Shown in pieces: positions 9,888 through 20,037 of a DNA stretch of 64,000 nt (positions are counted from its first letter, which is position 1; each line of letters starts with the position of its first letter). The notes under the pieces were generated by a model. That model did no database searches, had not been told where the DNA came from, and saw only the letters and a program-made list of their open reading frames with translations. The translations under genes and the position numbers were made by a program. The stretch comes from Tilletiopsis washingtonensis (lineage: Eukaryota > Basidiomycota > Exobasidiomycetes > Entylomatales), in the NCBI RefSeq assembly GCF_003144115.1, contig NW_020312005.1, positions 115,137-179,136 on the forward strand, written 5' to 3'.

Positions 9888-12249
9888 ATGCTGCCAATCA
9901 CTCTCTCACCTGCAGAGGGTCACTACGTCCTCACTCTGTGCACCACCCTTGACTATAGGCTCGCGTATGAGTGCGCAGTCGCCTCGTGGATCGCGGTCGC
10001 GCCGCAGGCGCGCACGCTGCGGCGGGACCGCTGCATCGACATGAGTGCCGCATCGACGCTCTACGACGCCAGCACGAGCGTGTTCTACCGCCTACGAGCG
10101 CTTGCTCTCGTGACCATCGACCACGACCTCCAACCTGCGCAGTTTGAGCGCTTCACCGGTCTTGCTGACCTCGAGGACCACCATCTCAAGGCCATGAGAG
10201 CCGCCACGGTCGGCGATGGCGAGGACAGGCGGCCGGACCACACGTTCATTCACAGGCATGCATACGCCCTGGAGCCGGCCGCGCTCAAGCTGTCGTCTCA
10301 GGCGCTTGCAGTCGACGCAACGCGCAAGCACGCTGCAGCAATCACGGCGCCAGCAGGCAGCGGCCGCGCACCCGGCCGACAGGCGGCAGTAAAGAAGGCC
10401 TCTGCACCCGCGCCGGCGGCCCGGTCCACGCACAGCACACGAGGAGCAGCTGTGTCCCGGCCCGGTCGCACCTCAGCAGCAGTGGCCACACGCAAGAACG
10501 CAGCGGCAGGTCGAAGCAAGGCAGCGACGTGCGCACCGGCGGGCAACGTCTCCAGCGCCTCGCTGACGAGCGAGGGCGAGCGCACGACGCGCTCGCCCAG
10601 CGCAGAAGCGTCAGGCGACGATCACGACGACGACAGCGAAGGCGACGACAGCGACACTGGTCCCAGCAGCGACGAGCGGCGCTCTGCCGGCACAAAGCGC
10701 GCGCGCGGCGCAGACAGCTCCGACGGGCGCAGCGACGGCGAGACGGGAGATTCTAGCACTGAGATGGCTGTCCCAGACGCGCGCAAACGGCAGCGCACTC
10801 GCGCATTGCCGTCGCCGCGCACTGCCACCGACGTGGCAAAGCGGACGTCTGCGCGGACGGCCGCATCCAGTGCGGCGCGCTCTTCTGGACCCGACGGTGC
10901 CTCGCCGTCCAAGACGCCCAAGGCCAAGGCGGAGCCGATCATCCGGGCCGCTGCTGCACGCACCGGTATGGCGCAGCCTGCTGCATCGTCCGCGGCCACG
11001 CAGCCTGCTGCATCGTCCGCGGCCACGCAGCCCGCCGCCGCGTCATCTGCAAAGCCGTCGGTCGCCATGTCCTCTGCGCACGAACCAAGTCTCTCGTCGC
11101 GCTACCGCATGCGCACTGGCAGCACGTCGACGCCGTCCTACCACAGCATCCTCCAGCACATGCGTGTGCCGGCCGACGAGGAGCCGGAGGGGCATGGCGC
11201 GGTGGTACGCGCCGAGAATCTTGCCCGCATGCTCGGCTCTCTAGAGCAGCTGTGTGCAGCTGTGGCTGCACGGCGCTCGGAGAATGGCACACACGTGGCA
11301 ATCAGTGCGGCAACAGCGGAGGAGCGCATGCGGGCTTGCTATCACGCCTTCGACGCTCAGGCGCGGCGCGAGAGTGCACACCCGCCACAGACGCAGGACG
11401 CAGCAGTCGCACAGCAGCTGGAGTCTCTGAGTGCCACCGGCGGCCTTGCGCGCTCCGTCAAGGAGATTGTGATGCGGCTGGTCATTGCCGCCGAGGTGGA
11501 GCGCGAACACCGCCATCATCGAGAGCACAGCGCAGGCCGATGGAACCGCGACGACGTGCTGGAGCGCTTCCGTGCGCCTGGCAGCACGATGAACCTGAAG
11601 CGGACGGGCACTGAGGCGCACAACATGGCTCGGATGGTGGTAGCGTCTGGTGAGGCCTGTCGCTGTCCTGGGCCCTGTGCATGTGCCGGCTGACACACGA
11701 CCTGCAGGCCATCTGTCAATGGCGCTGCTGCTGGCTGTGGCATGGCATGCTGGCCTGACAAGCGTGTGGTGGACGTCGCTGCACCACTCGTACATGACCG
11801 CATGGCTGGAGAATGGCGGCGATCTTGACGCCATAGGCGCGGCAGGTGTCGAGTTCCAGATCTTACTGCGGCAGCAGTCGCGCGCACGCTTCCTGCTCCT
11901 TGAGGCGGCGCTCAAGGAGATCCAGCTTGACGACCTCAACATGTTCAACGGCGTCCGCATCAACATCGCCGCGCTGAGGCGTGGCGGCGCCGGCAAGCCT
12001 CGTCGTCAGGACCAGGCCACCCAAGTCACAGTCCCGCTGCCGGCGCCGGTGCCGCAATCGGCCGCTCTTGCGCTGCCATGGCTTGGCACGGGCGCAGCCT
12101 CTCCCACACCGCAGGCTGCCCTAGTGCGCCAGGACTTGCTGCGCGTGCCGAACGGCCTTGCCACCTACACCCATCCTGTCACCCTCTCTCATCCGCCAGT
12201 GCCGCGCAGCGCCGCCTGGACATTCGGCGTGACGCATCGCTGCCGCTGA
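9888..12249 (+). CDS. Large disordered, probably nuclear protein of unknown function
   Basis: Not recognised. Exons 9888-11649 and 11708-12249 give 767 aa; the 58-bp intron has a GTGAGG donor and a CTGCAG acceptor. Residues 1-130 look folded (ITLSPAEGHYVLTLCTTLDY, then an Arg/Asp-rich stretch). Residues about 140-410 are low complexity: Ala/Ser/Lys-rich, then an acidic run (DDHDDDSEGDDSD), then basic clusters (KRARG, RKRQRTR) that look like nuclear localisation signals, then a nine-residue repeat AATQPAASS coded by a 27-bp tandem unit at 10975-11028. From residue 450 on it is helical in character, including SVKEIVMRLVIAAEVE and LTSVWWTSLHHSYMTAWLENG. The acidic/basic disorder suits a chromatin protein. 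The head-to-head oxygenase could be a functional partner; that is inference. Confidence 0.7.
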
Positions 12250-12369
12250 ATTAAAGCCGGCATATGTGCCAGCGTTCGTGATGTCGACAAGTGCAGGATC
12301 GCAGGCTGTCTGGCAGATCCGGTGCGCTCACTTGCGCTTTCGCGCCCACGGCAAGGCGAGCGGGCCGTG

Positions 12370-12423
12370 ATGCTGACTAAGCACGAACCGCGCAATATTG
12401 CGCGATTCGTGCTTAGTCAGCAT
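12370..12423. repeat. 54-bp near-perfect palindrome
   Basis: Two 27-bp arms meet at 12396/12397 with a single mismatched pair (12388 with 12405). The outer 18 bp read ATGCTGACTAAGCACGAA and the centre is CGCGCAATATTGCGCG. It would form a hairpin or cruciform. No target-site duplication is visible. It lies 120 bp after the stop of the preceding gene, and on the minus strand inside a possible intron that starts at 12453. Confidence 0.9.
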
Positions 12424-14414
12424 TCAGCGCGGGGAGGCCTCCGCTCCACTCACCTGGCGGGGCTCTGCGATCATGATCAGGCTGCCTCCGTGTAGCTGAT
12501 AGCGCGCAGCTGCCCTGGGGTATACCGCCAAAATGCGTGCAGCGCTGCCGGCGCTGCAGAGCCGGGCGCGGTCGGGACCGTGCCGGTCAGACTTTCCGAC
12601 GAGTCTGTGATCGCGCTTTGTGCGGCCAGCGCGCTCTGCCTTTTCCGGCCCCCCGCCCGCGCGCCGGCCCTTGGCGTCCTCCTGTCATTCTGATTGCATC
12701 GCTCGGCAAGCCCGAGGGCCAGCAACCTTTGCAGCGGTCAGACTCAGTGCGGCTCGCAAGCTGCCGCAAGCTGCCATCGGCCCCGGAACTGGGCGCAGCC
12801 GTGAAGGTATGCGCTGCGCACGACGCACACGTCAGGTGCAGCCGCCGCCGCCGATGTAGCATGCTGAGCGACAGCATCGCAGCAGCAGCGTGCTAGGCGG
12901 AGGGGCCGGCAACGGCAGCAGCGACGCAGTGGAGCTAGTCAGCCCCCAGGCGGATCGTGCGGGAAGGCTAGCGAGCAGCACGGCGCGGGCGCCGCTGGTC
13001 TGGCAGGGCGCATTCCATGGTGTCGACGTCGCGCGCTGTCCCACGCTGCGCTGTGTGGTCGGCGTAGCATGACGCCGCGCGCCGCCGAGCGACGCAACCC
13101 ATGGCGCAGAACCCCTGAGCAGCCCCCCGCTGCTCCACCCTCCCGCCAAGACACGCCCGTCTTACACCACTGCACGTCGCCTTACCCCCCGCCCTTGCCC
13201 TGATGGCCAGATCGCCACTCACCTCTCTCATGACGCCGTCTGCCGTCTGGCCCCTCTGCAGCAGCCTCCACTGCTGTGGACTGCCAGTCTTCGTCGCTGG
13301 CGGCTTGCCATGACGACTGGGCTGTCGATGCGGCCAAGCAACATGTGCGACCGCTCGCCCGCGATGCGCCACACTCCTGGGCCCAGCATTGCAGCGCTGC
13401 TGCGCGTCGCACTACCTACACCTTCGCGGCTGCACCGGCTTGACGCGCACGACGTCTCTGGAGCCACGGCGCGGCAGAGGGCACGTCGTAGTCGTCTTCC
13501 TCACCCGTGCCGAGGCCGCTGAGAAGCGCTACGGAACTCTCCTCCTCTGCCGATTGCACTCAAGCCGACGCTCTCTCGAACGCACCCAGAAGGCGCTGCC
13601 TGCTGCCATGACTGTGCTGCCTCCGGACGCACTCGACAACAAGTAGCCGCGACGTCCGCCCCCCACCTGGTCTTCGATGTCGAGGCCCGCCGCAAGATCC
13701 CGCACGACCCTCTCCGTCCCGCTCGCTGGGCAGTACCACATGGTGCGCCTCACCGAGCAGCAGCGGGACACGCTCGAGTGGCCGCAGGTGCAGGCGACGA
13801 AGGGCCAGCCATCGCGCCGGGGCGCAGTGTGTTCGTGAGAGCGGACAGCGAGCGCCTGATGTCGGCCATGTTGGACCGGCGCCCGTTCCGGCAAGCTACG
13901 GAAAGCGGGGAAGGGGGGGGGGGGGACCCATCAGGCTCGCGCTGTACGACCATTCCGTTCGATCACGCATGCGAATTCGCAGAACAGTACCATATGAGAG
14001 TGAATGGGAGGCACGTCGCACGGTGGGGGGCGGCGCGCCGCGGTAGGCGGGGCGCGGCGCGCGGCGCGGGCCGAGACCGTCTCCCGCGGTGCGAGTGCCG
14101 CGCGCCTTAAACCCGAGCCGCACCCGCGGCGCGCACTACAAGACCTGCATGCATGACCCTGCATCGGCGCCTTGCGGCTTCCTTCCCACCACCACCATCG
14201 TCGGCCTCACTCGCTCAACCAGGAGCTGCCCGACTCATCGGCCAGAGCAACAGCAAGCGCCCAGCGCTTCGCGCCCCATGTGCTCGCACACGCCTGTCTG
14301 AACGAGCTGCCTCGGCGGGCTGCCGCCCCACTTCACCCCTGTCGGTTCGAGATCGCGCGACTTGCGTCAAGGGAGCGGCAAGACGGCCAACAGAGCTCGC
14401 AGACGCCCTTGACT
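12424..14414. other. Unresolved 2-kb stretch before the fluoride exporter
   Basis: No confident gene. The minus strand 12690-12454 has an open segment after a GACAG acceptor-like site, ending at a CCAG/GTGAGT donor and containing RILAVYPRAAARYQLHGG; it could be one exon of an unidentified gene. On the plus strand, 13389-13646 is open (85 aa, containing HVVVVFLTRAEAAEKRYG), and the same frame continues past a TAG with GQYHMVRLTEQQRDTLEWPQ. Another frame from 13778 contains FVRADSERLMSAMLDRRPF. These may be exons or a decayed gene. A run of 13 G lies at 13913-13925, and GC-rich self-complementary sequence at about 14027-14070. Confidence 0.35.
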
Positions 14415-15708
14415 ATGCCTGTGCTTGCTGCGAGCGCATCGCGTCATGCAGCCGTGCTCGGTCTTCTCGCCTGCTCAGCCCTGTGGGGCACGCTCGCGCG
14501 GCTCGGCCTCAGCGCGCTTAACTCGTATGACGGGCACTCAATAGCGCCGGTCATCTGGGCGCAGGGCGTCGGCTGCTTCGTCATGGGCTGGGCACTGGGG
14601 AATCGCGCCGAGATCGAGTCTAGGTGCGTTCCCATCCTGGCGGCGCTGGCACTCGTCGAAGGCGACAGGCGTCGAGGAGCAGCTTTGGGCTGGAGATGTC
14701 GCACTGCTAGCACGCCGGCAGTGCTGACCCCGCGCTGCGCCCGCCAGATACGCCCCGCTCTACACTGCCATCGCGACGGGGCTTTGCGGGAGCATCACGA
14801 CCTTCAGCGTGTGGATCCTGGAGGTGTTCCGCGCCTTTGGCGACCAGAAGCACTACAGCCGCAGCGGCCTGCAGAATGTGAGTGCAGACGCCGCGCTGTG
14901 CAGCGGCGGGGACGTCCGAATCGCGACGAGGACGCCGGTGCTGAGCTCTAGACGCTAGGTGCTCGACGCGCTCACGCAGACGCTCGCCACGCTGGCCGTC
15001 GCACACGCCTGCCTCGTCGCCGGCGAGCACTTCTCGCGCGCTGTCAGCGTTGCTAGGCTGCTGCGCGTGTGCGGACAGGGAAGGCCCGACTCCGCCGAAG
15101 CATCAGCTCAAGAATCGCCAAACGGGAGCCCGGGTCCGCCTGCTGCAGGCCACGCCAAGCCTGCTGGCCATTCAGCGACGACACCGTGGCTCGACCTCAG
15201 CTGTCTCGCCCTCGGTCTCGCTCTGTGGGTCGGGGCTGCGCTGCTGTGCGCCCTGTACGCGCCCTGGCGGCACGTCACCTTCTCCCTGGTGCTCGCCCCG
15301 CCTGGCACGATCCTGCGCTGGTACCTCTCGCGGCTCAATGCGCACCCACGCTCCAATCGTCTGCGGCTGCCACTCGGCACGCTCGCAGCCAATCTCCTCG
15401 CCACGGCCATCGTATGCGCCGCCTTCGTCCTCCAGCGCGTGGGGCGCGCGCCGGGCGTCGGAACGCGGGGGGCGTTCACCGCTCTCGGCTGTGCTGCGGC
15501 GTACGGACTCGAGCAGGGCTTCTGCGGCTGCCTCAGCACCATCTCCACCTTCGCCGTCGAGCTGCGCGCCTGTCGGCCACGGCACGCAGTGTGGTATGCC
15601 TCGGCCAGCTGGCTCGCAGGCATCGCCCTGTGTGTCGTGCTCATTGGCGGCCCGTGGTGGAGCATTGGCATGGACGGCAGCTGTGTCACCCTGTACCCCG
15701 TGGCGTGA
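14415..15708 (+). CDS. FEX1: Fluoride export protein (FEX/CrcB family)
   Basis: FEX proteins are plasma-membrane fluoride channels made of two fused CrcB-like halves. Both halves are visible. The first has LWGTLARLGLSAL, WAQGVGCFVMGW and ATGLCGSITTFSVW. The second has LPLGTLAANLLAT and EQGFCGCLSTISTFAVEL, carrying the GxxTTFS-type signature with the Phe and Ser/Thr residues that line the ion path. About nine hydrophobic segments are present. Exons 14415-14623, 14748-14877 and 14959-15708 give 362 aa, a normal length. The first intron is 124 bp, longer than most here. The ATG at 14415 is chosen because the frame upstream is low complexity with no hydrophobic segment, though it stays open to about 14172. 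Confidence is high from the paired signature. Confidence 0.93.
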
Positions 15709-16212
15709 TGCCGCACTGAATGCATAGAGTCCTCTGAACCCTGCGTGCGGGCTCCGGCGAGCCGATGTACTGCTGCACTTGTGGCCCACTGGCCCTCTTT
15801 GTCATGTGCGCTCTTTGTCATGTGCGCAGCAGCACATGCGAGCACGACCCTAACCTTGCCCGTTCCGTGCGCAACGTCTCGCGGCCGCTGGTCGCACATG
15901 AGCGGCAGAGAGAAGTGAGTGGGGAGGACCTATCTCGGCATGGCGTGGGAGCGGTGATGCGATCCCACACTGCGGGGGATCGCCTGGCGGCTGATGCGCG
16001 CGGTCTGCGCTGCACTCGCCGAGCTCTTCCTGAACAGTGCCGGCTAGGGAGGTGGATCACACACGTCTGTGCTGCGGAAGCGCGGCTAGCCACCCTCCGC
16101 ACGGCTCGCCTCAGCGGCATGGCAATGACAGACGATGCTGCGAAGGATCAAATGCTTGTCTGACGAAGCGCGACCTGACGCATCACGAGTGCGTAGCGAG
16201 CTCTCTATTTGT
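15709..16212. other. Intergenic between FEX and ATP adenylyltransferase
   Basis: About 500 bp on the convergent side of two genes. Apart from the dispersed repeat copy at 15904-15972, I see no gene or structured element. Confidence 0.5.
15904..15972 (+). repeat. Dispersed repeat, copy 1
   Basis: About 70 bp matching 26768-26840 in the same orientation at roughly 80 percent by eye. The best-kept core is GGCGTGGGAGCGGTGATGCG followed by ATCCCACACT; GTGGGA and TCCCAC can pair as a short stem. Both copies lie between genes, so this could be a transposon relic, an unrecognised small RNA or a regulatory element. Confidence 0.6.
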
Positions 16213-17787
16213 CTATTCCTTCGTCCCAGAAGCTGCTACAGCTGGCTCGTCCTGCACACCCATCGTCACGTCCTGCACACCCGAGGCGCCTGCGGACTGC
16301 AGCACGGCGCGCACGCCTCCCGACAGCGCCTGCAGTGCCTGCAGCTCCTCCTCTGACTTCGTGAGCAGGTGGCCCGCGTATGCTGGCGTCGAAGCGATGT
16401 CAGTGCGGCGGAGATCTGCGTTCGACGGGTCCGCTCACCCATCGAGTTGATGGAGAGCGCCGTCTTCTCGCCGCTCGCGAGCGGCAGCTCAAAGTCTTCT
16501 TGCGTGCGCGGCACCAGATGCAGCGCTCGCGCTGTCATGAGCAGGTTGAAGGACGGCGGGCCTGAACGGACTGGCGCTGCTGCACTGCCGCTGGCGCCAG
16601 CGACGGCAGACAGCTTGGCCTTGAAGAGCGCGTCGAGCAGGCCGAGCAGCTTGCTCATGAGATACGATTCGCGAGCGCTAGAAGCCTCGCCTTCAGGAGG
16701 CGACAGGAGAGCGACAAAGTGCTGGTACGGCAGTGGCAGCGCGAAGATGGAGTCTTTGGAGCCGTGGCGTCAGCGCTGTCGACTCAAGACATCGCCACTG
16801 CGACTCACCATCGCGTCCCTCCTGCTCAATGCAAGTATGCAGCAGCCGCTCAACGGGCACTCTGCCTTCTCCGCGCTTCCCAACTACATCCTCCGTCTCC
16901 CCTGCCTCGAGCGAGCACTCGATGAACTGCACGTGACAGTGCGGCTGGCTGGCGCCGGACAGCGGGCCGCAGTTGTAGAATGCCATCAGCTCGGCGTCGG
17001 CCGAACGGCCCTCGCCGACGGGCGAGCGTGCGTGCTCTTGCAGCAGAGCATAGGCCAGCGCCAGCGTGGCTGGTGGCGGCGGCAGCTTCTGCGACGCGAA
17101 CTCTGCGAAGAAGTCCGGCTTGAGCTCTGCCTTTGGAATTGGGACTCACGCCAGCTTACACACCCTTCGTGACGAGCAGAAAGTGCAATGGCAAGAGAGC
17201 GTACTTGTTGAGCTGTGCGAGGCACAAGTCAGTCCGGCTCACCACTTTCCGGGTCTCTCCCGAGATCGCAGTCGCGGTCAGCCACGCCAAGCCACACTGC
17301 GTCCCCGGCTGCCTTTCACGCCGCTCGCAGACTGCACCCGTGTTCACGACACGACAGGGTCGCCGCTGCCAGCTCTCGCACCGTCTGACCGCCTCTGTCT
17401 GATCTGAAGAATACGCACCAGCACGGTGTGCTCCGGCAGCTCCGCCACGAAGAGGTCTGAGTCATACGGCGGTGCAAAGACGTCCTTCTGCTCCTCTGCC
17501 GGCTTCTGCTGCTGTTGAGCCGCGTCCTGCTGGGCAGCTCGCTGCTGGCGCGCCCGCTGCTTCTCGCCCAGCGCCGGCACGCAGCGCACCCGCCATGCGA
17601 TGGGTGTGCGTGCCGATGCGCCGGCGTCGGCCTCTGGCGCAGGAGCATCGGGCAGGAGCACGACGCGCGAGGCAGGACACACCACGGCGCCGCTGCCCGT
17701 GGCGCGCGCAAAGGCGGCGCCGAGCGCCGGGAAGAAGGCACGCAGCTGCGCTGGCAGCGGCATGGCCGGCGTCGTGGCGGTCGGCAT
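16213..17787 (-). CDS. APA2: ATP adenylyltransferase (Ap4A phosphorylase type)
   Basis: This enzyme phosphorolyses diadenosine tetraphosphate to ADP and ATP and belongs to the HIT/GalT superfamily. Visible signatures are LPEHTVLLNKYALLPLHFLL, the catalytic block NCGPLSGASQPHCHVQFIE with the HxHxQ triad, IFALPLPYQHF, and near the end SFNLLMTARALHLVPR with AYAGHLLTKSEEE. Exons 17787-17419, 17212-17164, 17126-16809, 16753-16439 and 16382-16213 give 406 aa, slightly longer than yeast Apa1/Apa2 because of a Gln/Ala-rich insert near residue 95. The first intron is 206 bp; the second is only 37 bp, at the lower limit for fungi. Whether it corresponds to APA1 or APA2 cannot be decided from the sequence. 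Confidence 0.9.
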
Positions 17788-18437
17788 GGCTGCGAGGCGT
17801 GCAAGTGCAAGGCAGGGCCGTGCGCAAGGGGTGCGCGGACTCGTCCGCGGTGGAGGATGCCGCTCCCTGTGGGCGCAGCGGGGCCCCGGCGTGCAGGCGT
17901 GCGGCGCTGAGATGCAGCTGCGAGATGCGGCAGGTGCGCTGCTCGTGTGACGGCGTGCAGCAGCGTGAGACGGCTGCACTCTGGTGCTGGAAAGGGTACG
18001 GAGAGCAGGATGTGGAGAAGAGGTGTGAAAGAGAGGGCGGAAGGCTCGCCGCGGCGCTGCAAGACGGCGCGTCCGGCCCGCGGCGGCTAGCGCAAAAGGC
18101 GCGCGTCTCCGCACCGCGCCGCAAGAGGCGCACGCTGCAGCCACGGGCCCGCATCCGACTGCGGCGCTGCAGCTCTGCTTCATCCGCTTCGTGCGACAGC
18201 GGATAGAGCTGCGCCCGCCAATGCTCCCGGCCGGCCGTCGAGCAGACCTCGGCTTGATGCGGCTTCGCCGCCCCACACGCGGCTGCGGCCCCGAAGCGAT
18301 TGTCGCCCGTCGGCCCCTTGTCCATCCCTTGCCGTGCTGAAAGGTATCTGATTTCCGCCGCCGCAGGCTGGAAGGCAATTCCGGGGGCGACGTGCGGGCC
18401 ACGTGCTAAGAGGCGGCCCTGCAAACACAGCCGAGCT
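17788..18437. other. Intergenic upstream of ATP adenylyltransferase
   Basis: About 650 bp between two minus-strand genes. It must hold the promoter of the adenylyltransferase gene. Open frames on both strands have no motif I recognise. Confidence 0.45.
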
Positions 18438-19720
18438 CTAGGCCGAATGTGTCGCAGCTTGCCGCTTCTCCCAGTCCGGCTCGGCGGGCAAGCAATGCAT
18501 CGCATCCATCTCCTCTTTGATCGCTTGCGCCGTCTCGCCGACGGTGTCCACCACTCTGATGCCCGCTGCATGACGCAGGCCATAGACGCAGTCAGCTGCT
18601 GTATGGCAAGCCCAGCCAAGCGAGCCTTGCTCGATGCAGCACGAGAGTGCAAAGAGGCAAGGCAACTCACCTCGTCGCCAAGCCTCTCTCTTGGCCTCGG
18701 CACTGCCCACGCCCTCGTTCCACACAGCTCCGGCGTGTCCGTACGACCTGCCCGAGGGTACGCCGCGGCCAGCGATGAAGCCCACGATGGGTTTGAACGG
18801 CGGCTGCGGGAGCGAGAGGAGATACGCCGCCGTGTCCTCCTCCATCGTCCCGCCGACTTCGCCGATCAGGATGATGCCAGAGGTGGCGGGGTCGGAGAGG
18901 AGGAACTCGAGAGCCTCTGAAGACGCGCACACGAGGTGGAGAGAAGAGGCCGAGGCGTGAGAATTGGAGAGGAGAGGGTAGAGGGCAGACTCACCGTCTG
19001 TGCGGGTGCCGGGATAGAAGTCGCCGCCTAGCCCGAGCACTGTGCTCTGTCCCAGGCCGAGCGCTTGTGTGGCGCCCATGGCTTCATACGAAAGCGTGCC
19101 TGATCTGGCCGCAATGCCTGCAGCGCTGCATCAGCCTCCATCCCTCATGTCTCTGTGCCGCTCTGTCGCCCCGGCGCTCCGTCGCTCTCTCGTTGCGCCG
19201 CAACTAAGACAAGCCACAAGATGCCTTGTCTTCACTCACCGACACATCCCCGACTTGCCGCCGCCACGGGCGCAATGCCCAGGCGTGGGCCGTAGGGACT
19301 CGTGTATCCCGGCGAGTTTGCGCCCAGCAGCCTGCTTTTCGACTGCGACTGCAGCGCCGACATGACGAGCATCTGGTCGCGCGTGGGTATGCCTTCTGCC
19401 ACTGCCACCACGAGGGGTATTTCCTCCGCGATGGCCTCGATGATGGCATCCGCCGCGCTGACCGGCGGCACAAAGACGGCCGTTGCGTCGATGCGTGTAT
19501 GCCGCTTTGCCTCGCGGACGCTGGCAAAGAGCGGCACGCCAAACTCGTCGTGCGTGCCGCCGGCCTGCTTGGCCGACGTGCCGGCGACGAGGTTGGTGCG
19601 GCCCGTGCGCACGCTCAGGCGCGCATGCATCGTCGCGGCGCGGCCGGTGAGGTTCTGGAAGAGGATGCGCGAGTCGCGCGTGAGGTGCAGATGCGGCACG
19701 GTGCTGCGATAGGAGGCCAT
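18438..19720 (-). CDS. LSC1: Succinyl-CoA ligase alpha subunit
   Basis: The alpha subunit of succinyl-CoA ligase works in the mitochondrial TCA cycle with the beta subunit, making ATP or GTP from succinyl-CoA. The CoA-binding half has [28 protein letters not shown] and [13 protein letters not shown]. The ligase half has [20 protein letters not shown] and the active-site block [10 protein letters not shown], whose His is phosphorylated in the family. Exons 19720-19240, 19117-18995, 18916-18671 and 18565-18438 give 325 aa. Oddly, the start at 19720 leaves no clear mitochondrial presequence, while the open frame just upstream reads [13 protein letters not shown], which looks like a presequence cleavage site but has no ATG; a spliced 5' exon is likely. 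The promoter is shared with the GMC gene. Confidence 0.9.
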
Positions 19721-19845
19721 GGCGGGCGATGGAGGTGGTGCAAGGTGAGGCGGATGCGATGCGGGGCGAGGCGAGGTGGAGTAGGCGCGGAGGAAACAGC
19801 TATCGGTGCGGGGCGCCGCGGCAACCGCCTGCGCTCGCGCGCGCC

Positions 19846-19897
19846 GCGTCACCTGCTGGCGCGCACCTCGGCGCGCCGCGCGCGCGCCGCGGCGCGG
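19846..19897. promoter_or_regulatory. GC palindrome boxes in the LSC1/GMC promoter
   Basis: Two self-complementary stretches (CGCGCGCGCCGCG and GGCGCGCCGCGCGCGCGCCG) lie between the divergent starts, about 130-190 bp from each. They match the boxes at other promoters of the window. Confidence 0.3.
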
Positions 19898-20037
19898 CGC
19901 CTCCACTCGTCCTTGTCAGCATCAGGCGACGGCAGGCGCGGCCTGTGCGCCCTGTCTCGCAACCACACGGACCCGCAAGCAGCCGCAGCAAGTACGCAGA
20001 ATCGTCCACTGCAGCACAGCTCATCGTCGCCGCCGCC

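Noticed and set aside
14300-14370. Possible tRNA, because of GGTTCGAGATC
   Set aside because: No acceptor stem, D-arm or anticodon arm can be drawn around it; it lies in the leader of the fluoride exporter.
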